Assembly (NCBI RefSeq): GCF_008122505.1 | Contig: NZ_VSSB01000002.1 | Coordinates: forward strand, 434,001 to 498,000 | Source: Agromyces mariniharenae | Lineage (GTDB): Bacteria > Actinomycetota > Actinomycetes > Actinomycetales > Microbacteriaceae | Direction of reading: 5' to 3' | Length of the DNA: 64,000 nt | In this document: positions 60,824 through 64,000 of the stretch, one piece after another | How the letters are laid out: each line of letters opens with the position of its first letter | Numbering within the stretch: the first letter of the stretch is position 1 | The notes under the pieces: model-generated | Told to the model about the DNA's origin: nothing | Databases searched by the model: none | The model's input: only the letters and a program-made list of their open reading frames with translations | Program-made: the position numbers and the translations under genes

Positions 60824-61814
60824 CCGCTACGAGGTGATCCCGGTCGGGATCACCCGCGACGGCGCCTTCGTGCTCGAGGCCGACGATCCGGCCCGCTACG
60901 CCCTCGACCCGGCGCACCTGCCCGAGGTCGTCGACAACGGCACGCGCGTGCGCTGGCCCGAGAGCTCGGCATCCCGCGAGGTGCGGGTCACGGATGCCAC
61001 GGGCGAGCGCTCGCTCGGCGACGTCGACGTCGTCCTCCCGATCCTGCACGGCCGCTTCGGCGAGGACGGCACCGTGCAGGGCCTGCTCGAGCTCGTCGGA
61101 CTGCCCTACGTCGGCAACGGCGTGCTGGCGTCGGCGATCGGCATGGACAAGCACGTGACGAAGACGGTGCTCGAGGGCGCCGGCATCGCCGTCGCCCCGT
61201 GGGTGACGCTCACCCGGGCCGCCCTCGCCGAGGAGCCCGAGCTGTGGCAGCGCCGCGTGCACGGACTCGGCCTGCCGGTGTTCGTGAAGCCCGCCCGCGC
61301 CGGCTCGTCGGTGGGCGTGAGCAAGGTGTCCGACTGGTCGGAGCTGCACGCCGCCCTCGACGTCGCGTTCGCGGAGGACCGCACGGTGCTCGTCGAGGCC
61401 GCGGTCGTCGGCCGCGAGATCGAGTGCGGCGTGCTCGAGGGTCGCGACGGCCAGGGCCCGCGCGTGAGCGTCGCCGGCGAGGTCGTCGTCACCGGCCGCG
61501 ACTTCTACGACTTCGAGGCGAAGTACCTCGACGCGCCCGGCGTCGACCTCATCTGCCCGGCCGACCTCGGCGACGGCGAGCTCTTCGAGCTCCGCCGCAT
61601 CGCCCGTCGGGCGTTCGAGGCGATCGGCGGCGAGGGGCTCGCCCGGGTCGACGTGTTCCTCACCGACGAGGGCTTCGTCGTCAACGAGGTCAACACGATG
61701 CCCGGATTCACGCCCATCTCGATGTTCCCGACGTGCTGGCTGAACTCGGGGCTCACGTACCCCGAGCTCATCTCGGAGCTCATCGAGGTCGGGCACGCGC
61801 GCGGCAGCCGCTGA
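60723..61814 (+). CDS. ddl: D-alanine--D-alanine ligase
   Basis: A 363-residue ATP-grasp ligase that makes the D-Ala-D-Ala end of the peptidoglycan stem. Motifs are LFGGRSSEHSIS at 9-20, LHGRFGEDGTVQGLLE, VKPARAGSSVGVSKV and DVFLTDEGFVVNEVNTMPGFT. GAAAGGA lies before the ATG. It starts within the end of gpsA. Confidence 0.96.
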   Translation: MDKLRVVLLFGGRSSEHSISCATAGGILGAIDRDRYEVIPVGITRDGAFVLEADDPARYALDPAHLPEVVDNGTRVRWPESSASREVRVTDATGERSLGDVDVVLPILHGRFGEDGTVQGLLELVGLPYVGNGVLASAIGMDKHVTKTVLEGAGIAVAPWVTLTRAALAEEPELWQRRVHGLGLPVFVKPARAGSSVGVSKVSDWSELHAALDVAFAEDRTVLVEAAVVGREIECGVLEGRDGQGPRVSVAGEVVVTGRDFYDFEAKYLDAPGVDLICPADLGDGELFELRRIARRAFEAIGGEGLARVDVFLTDEGFVVNEVNTMPGFTPISMFPTCWLNSGLTYPELISELIEVGHARGSR

Positions 61815-61942
61815 GCCTCGGCGCGGGCGGCGCGGCATCCGCTCGCAGCTGTCGACGCGCCGTGCCGCAGCGAGGCGGCCGAGCTCGACGCGCGGGTCGT
61901 ATGTCCCATGACGAGGGCGCGACCGCGTGCAACGATGGTGGC

Positions 61943-62377
61943 ATGGCTGAAGAACGCGAACCGGTGAAGGTCCTCAGCGACGACGAGTGCTGGGCCCTGC
62001 TCGTGGAGAAGGACTTCGGAAGGCTGGCCGTCTCGATCGGCGATCAGCCCGAGATCTTCCCGATCAACTACACGACCGTCGAGGGCGGCGTGCTGCTGCG
62101 CACCGCGGAGGGCACGAAGCTGTTCGGCGTGACGGTGAACAACAAGGTGGCCTTCGAGATCGACGACTACGGCGCGACCGACGGCTGGAGCGTCGTCATC
62201 AAGGGTCGCGCCCGGGCGCTCGAGAGCGCGGACGAGATCGCCGAGGCGGAGGCGGCGTCGCTCGTGCCGTGGATCCCGACGGTGAAGCGCAACTTCATCC
62301 GCATCGACGCCGACGTGATCAGCGGACGCCGCGTGACGTTCGGCCCCGAGCCCGAGGCCGGCCTCGACGCGAGCTGA
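61943..62377 (+). CDS. pyridoxamine 5'-phosphate oxidase-fold protein
   Basis: A 144-residue flavin-binding split-barrel protein (PNPOx-like, Rv1155/Rv2074 kind). Signs are LVEKDFGRLAVSIGDQPEIFPINY, TAEGTKLFGVTVNNKVAFEIDD and WSVVIKGRARAL. Relatives bind FMN, heme or F420 and often lack PNP oxidase activity. The gene stands alone with 128 bases before it and a strong terminator after it. Confidence 0.85.
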   Translation: MAEEREPVKVLSDDECWALLVEKDFGRLAVSIGDQPEIFPINYTTVEGGVLLRTAEGTKLFGVTVNNKVAFEIDDYGATDGWSVVIKGRARALESADEIAEAEAASLVPWIPTVKRNFIRIDADVISGRRVTFGPEPEAGLDAS

Positions 62378-62388
62378 GGCGGAACGAG

Positions 62389-62430
62389 GTCGGCCCTCCG
62401 CATCCCCGGAGGCGTGTGCGGAGGGCCGAC
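62389..62430. terminator. perfect 14-base hairpin between convergent genes
   Basis: GTCGGCCCTCCGCA and TGCGGAGGGCCGAC pair without mismatch around a 14-base loop. It serves the PNPOx-fold gene and the convergent small secreted protein gene. Confidence 0.8.
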
Positions 62431-62447
62431 GTCCGGGCCGTGTCGGG

Positions 62448-62729
62448 TCAGCAGGAGTTGGGTGCGCCCTGGCTCGACGGCGGGTTGACCGTGCACTCGT
62501 CCTCGAGCTCCTGCGGCTCAGGACTCGTGTTCGAGGTGTTGCCCTTGGTCTCCGTGGTCGACGTGGAGCCCACGCCGGCCTGGTTGTTGCCGGGGCCTTC
62601 GAACGTCTCGCACGAGACCGTTCCGCGGTCCTTCGTACAGTTGTCGGGCAGCGGCGCCGCCATGGCGCCCATGGCGGGCGCGGTGACCAGCAGGCCGGCC
62701 AGCGCGCAGGTCGCGAGGATCTTCCGCAT
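62448..62729 (-). CDS. small secreted protein with four cysteines
   Basis: A 93-residue exported protein of unknown function. The signal peptide MRKILATCALAGLLVTAPAM ends near GAMAA. The mature part has four cysteines (DNCTKDRG, SCETFEG, DECTVN and the final Cys) and a Ser/Thr-rich linker, so two disulfides are possible. A GAGGGGGAAGC site precedes the ATG. It is alone on its strand, with 209 bases to the lipoprotein gene. Confidence 0.75.
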   Translation of the reverse strand: MRKILATCALAGLLVTAPAMGAMAAPLPDNCTKDRGTVSCETFEGPGNNQAGVGSTSTTETKGNTSNTSPEPQELEDECTVNPPSSQGAPNSC

Positions 62730-62938
62730 GCTTCCCCCTCGGGATGCGGGGCACGTGGTGCCCACGTGGGAGGAGTGCCGGGTGGCACCCCTCGCCGCGC
62801 CGCCGGAGGACGGCCGTTCGACTCGGGTGGGCTCGGTCCTCCGTAAGCGAGGATGTCTCAGGTTAGGTCGAGTGCCCACGATCGGACAATCCCCCGGGTC
62901 AGGGGGTGCCGGAGGCAGCGGACCGCCGTGACGGCGGC

Positions 62939-63445
62939 TCAGCCGAGGGTCGCGTCGTCGACGTTCGTGCAGCCGCCTTCGGCGGGGATCGCCGAGACGG
63001 CCGACGAGAGGTCGGCGATCGCGGTCGTGCCCGAGACCACGTCGTTGTCGATGAGCACCTCGACCGCCGGCGTGCGCCCGAAGGTCGTGAACAGGTAGCG
63101 CGGGGCGTCCGACTCGTCGATGACCCAGTCGACGCCGTCGACGCTCACGCACCGGTCGGTCGTGGGACCGAGGGGCTCGACGCCGCAGCGCAGCAGCACC
63201 GATGCGGGGTTGCCCCACGCGCCCGTGCCCTGTGCGTTGGTCTCGCGCTCGGCCTGGCCGGCGACGACGTCGGGCAGGCGCACGATCACGGCGGCGCAGT
63301 CGGCGTCGGTCGCCTGCGGCGCGGGGGCGAACGGGACGGCCTGGCTGCAGCCGGCGAGCGCGATCGTCCCGGCGACGGCGAGGCCGAGGGCGAGCGCGAC
63401 GCGCCGCAGCCCGCGTCGGGTCAGGGGTGCTGTGGGGTGGGGCAT
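62939..63445 (-). CDS. DUF3515 family lipoprotein
   Basis: A 168-residue lipoprotein. The lipobox LAGC lies at about 30-33. The mature domain has ADCAAVIVRLPDVVAGQ, GAWGNPASVLLRCG and WVIDESDAPRYLFTTFGR, typical of DUF3515, whose function is unknown. It often lies beside ddl and thiL in this family, as here. It is divergent from thiL with 25 bases between the starts. Confidence 0.85.
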   Translation of the reverse strand: MPHPTAPLTRRGLRRVALALGLAVAGTIALAGCSQAVPFAPAPQATDADCAAVIVRLPDVVAGQAERETNAQGTGAWGNPASVLLRCGVEPLGPTTDRCVSVDGVDWVIDESDAPRYLFTTFGRTPAVEVLIDNDVVSGTTAIADLSSAVSAIPAEGGCTNVDDATLG

Positions 63446-63470
63446 CGCCGTTCAGGCTACCGTGAGAGGC

Positions 63471-64000
63471 ATGGAACGACCTGCGCGCACCGAGTCGCCG
63501 ACGATCGGCGAACTGGGCGAGTCGCGCACGCTCGCGCGCATCCTGCCGCGACTCGCGTCGGGGGATGCGGCGCTGCTCGGCGCGGGCGACGACGCCGCGG
63601 TCGTGGCGGCCGCCGACGGCCGGTACGTCGTGACGACCGACCTGCTCGTGCACGGACCCGACTTCCGGCTCGCCTGGTCGACGCCGTTCGAGCTGGGCTG
63701 GAAGGCGGCGGCCACCAACCTGACCGACGTCGCGGCGATGGGCGCCCGGCCCACCGCGCTCGTCGTCGCCATCGCCGCCCCGCCGACGACGCCCGCCGCC
63801 GTGCTCGAGGGCATCGCCGACGGGCTGCACGAGGGCCTTGCGGCGCTCGCGCCGGGCGCCGGGGTGGTCGGCGGCGACCTCTCGGCGTCGACGGTGCTCA
63901 CGATCGCGGTGACGGCGTTCGGCGACCTCGAGGGCCGCGCGCCGGTCCTCCGCTCGGGCGCGCGCGTCGGCGACGTGCTGGCGCACGCGGGCGCCCGGGG
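63471..64000 (+). CDS. thiL: thiamine-monophosphate kinase, 3' end cut by the window
   Basis: The first 176 residues of an AIR-synthase-fold kinase that phosphorylates thiamine phosphate. Motifs are GELGESRTLARILPR, GAGDDAAVV, TTDLLVHGPDF, KAAATNLTDVAAMGA and VVGGDLSAS, with metal-binding Asp residues. A TACCGT box at 63458-63463 lies seven bases before the ATG, so the mRNA is probably leaderless. The C-terminal half is outside the window. Confidence 0.92.
   Translation, partial: MERPARTESPTIGELGESRTLARILPRLASGDAALLGAGDDAAVVAAADGRYVVTTDLLVHGPDFRLAWSTPFELGWKAAATNLTDVAAMGARPTALVVAIAAPPTTPAAVLEGIADGLHEGLAALAPGAGVVGGDLSASTVLTIAVTAFGDLEGRAPVLRSGARVGDVLAHAGAR

Noticed and set aside
1-64000. CRISPR arrays, insertion sequences with transposase genes, rRNA genes, prophage genes
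   Set aside because: No regularly spaced repeats, transposase or integrase motifs, rRNA sequence or phage structural genes could be seen.

Overview
The window is 64 kb of very GC-rich DNA from an actinobacterium, most probably a member of the Microbacteriaceae (Agromyces-like). The evidence is codon use strongly biased to G/C at third positions, many GTG starts, many leaderless genes with a TANNNT box 6-8 bases before the start codon, the constantly repeated word GGATGCCGCG/GCGGCATCC, and the gene order leuC-leuD-murA-plsC-gpsA-ddl ... thiL. The family call is an inference; no rRNA gene is present.

Layout. 1-6.7 kb: the end of a secreted cyclic nucleotide phosphodiesterase/nucleotidase, then a compact module of two small exported paralogous proteins on either side of a 1405-residue membrane-tethered SARP/nSTAND/beta-propeller regulator. 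Both small genes have four GCATACC heptamers in front of them with the same 11 and 22 base spacing. 6.7-22.7 kb: mainly housekeeping and metabolism, with a MerB-like lyase, CutC, small membrane proteins, SerA, a TetR/MFS efflux pair with a clear operator, LeuB, IlvE, a fumarylacetoacetase-family hydrolase, a class V aminotransferase facing a LysR regulator, GltX, and a frameshifted NYN/LOTUS gene. 22.9-27.6 kb: tRNA-Gln followed by an island-like stretch with a decayed LuxR-HTH remnant, a large secreted protein and an intact ATP-binding LuxR regulator. 27.8-38.6 kb: RidA, a secreted M28 aminopeptidase, a class II amidotransferase, an HExxH protein, a bifunctional penicillin-binding protein, a serine hydrolase, a metallo-hydrolase and a lipid kinase. 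38.65-40.1 kb: tRNA-Glu, then a yybP-ykoY-type manganese riboswitch in front of a TerC-family transporter.

40.2-55.3 kb is one long phospho-signalling and cell-surface locus: PP2C phosphatase, FHA protein, Ser/Thr kinase, FHA-like/HTH protein, a 1762-residue membrane-anchored protein with about 11 cadherin-like and two FN3 domains, MoxR ATPase, DUF58 protein, a transglutaminase-fold membrane protein that lacks all three catalytic residues, and a final FHA protein. The kinase/phosphatase pair and the FHA phosphothreonine readers probably control a MoxR/DUF58 machine acting on the giant surface protein.

55.3-64 kb: a putative leucine attenuator with a leaderless leader peptide (Leu codons CTT CTC CTT) controls leuCD, followed by murA, plsC, gpsA and ddl (peptidoglycan and phospholipid precursors), a PNPOx-fold protein, a small secreted protein, a DUF3515 lipoprotein and the start of thiL.

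The strongest candidates for undescribed biology are the SARP module at 1.5-6.7 kb and the kinase/FHA/MoxR/pseudo-transglutaminase surface locus at 40-55 kb.
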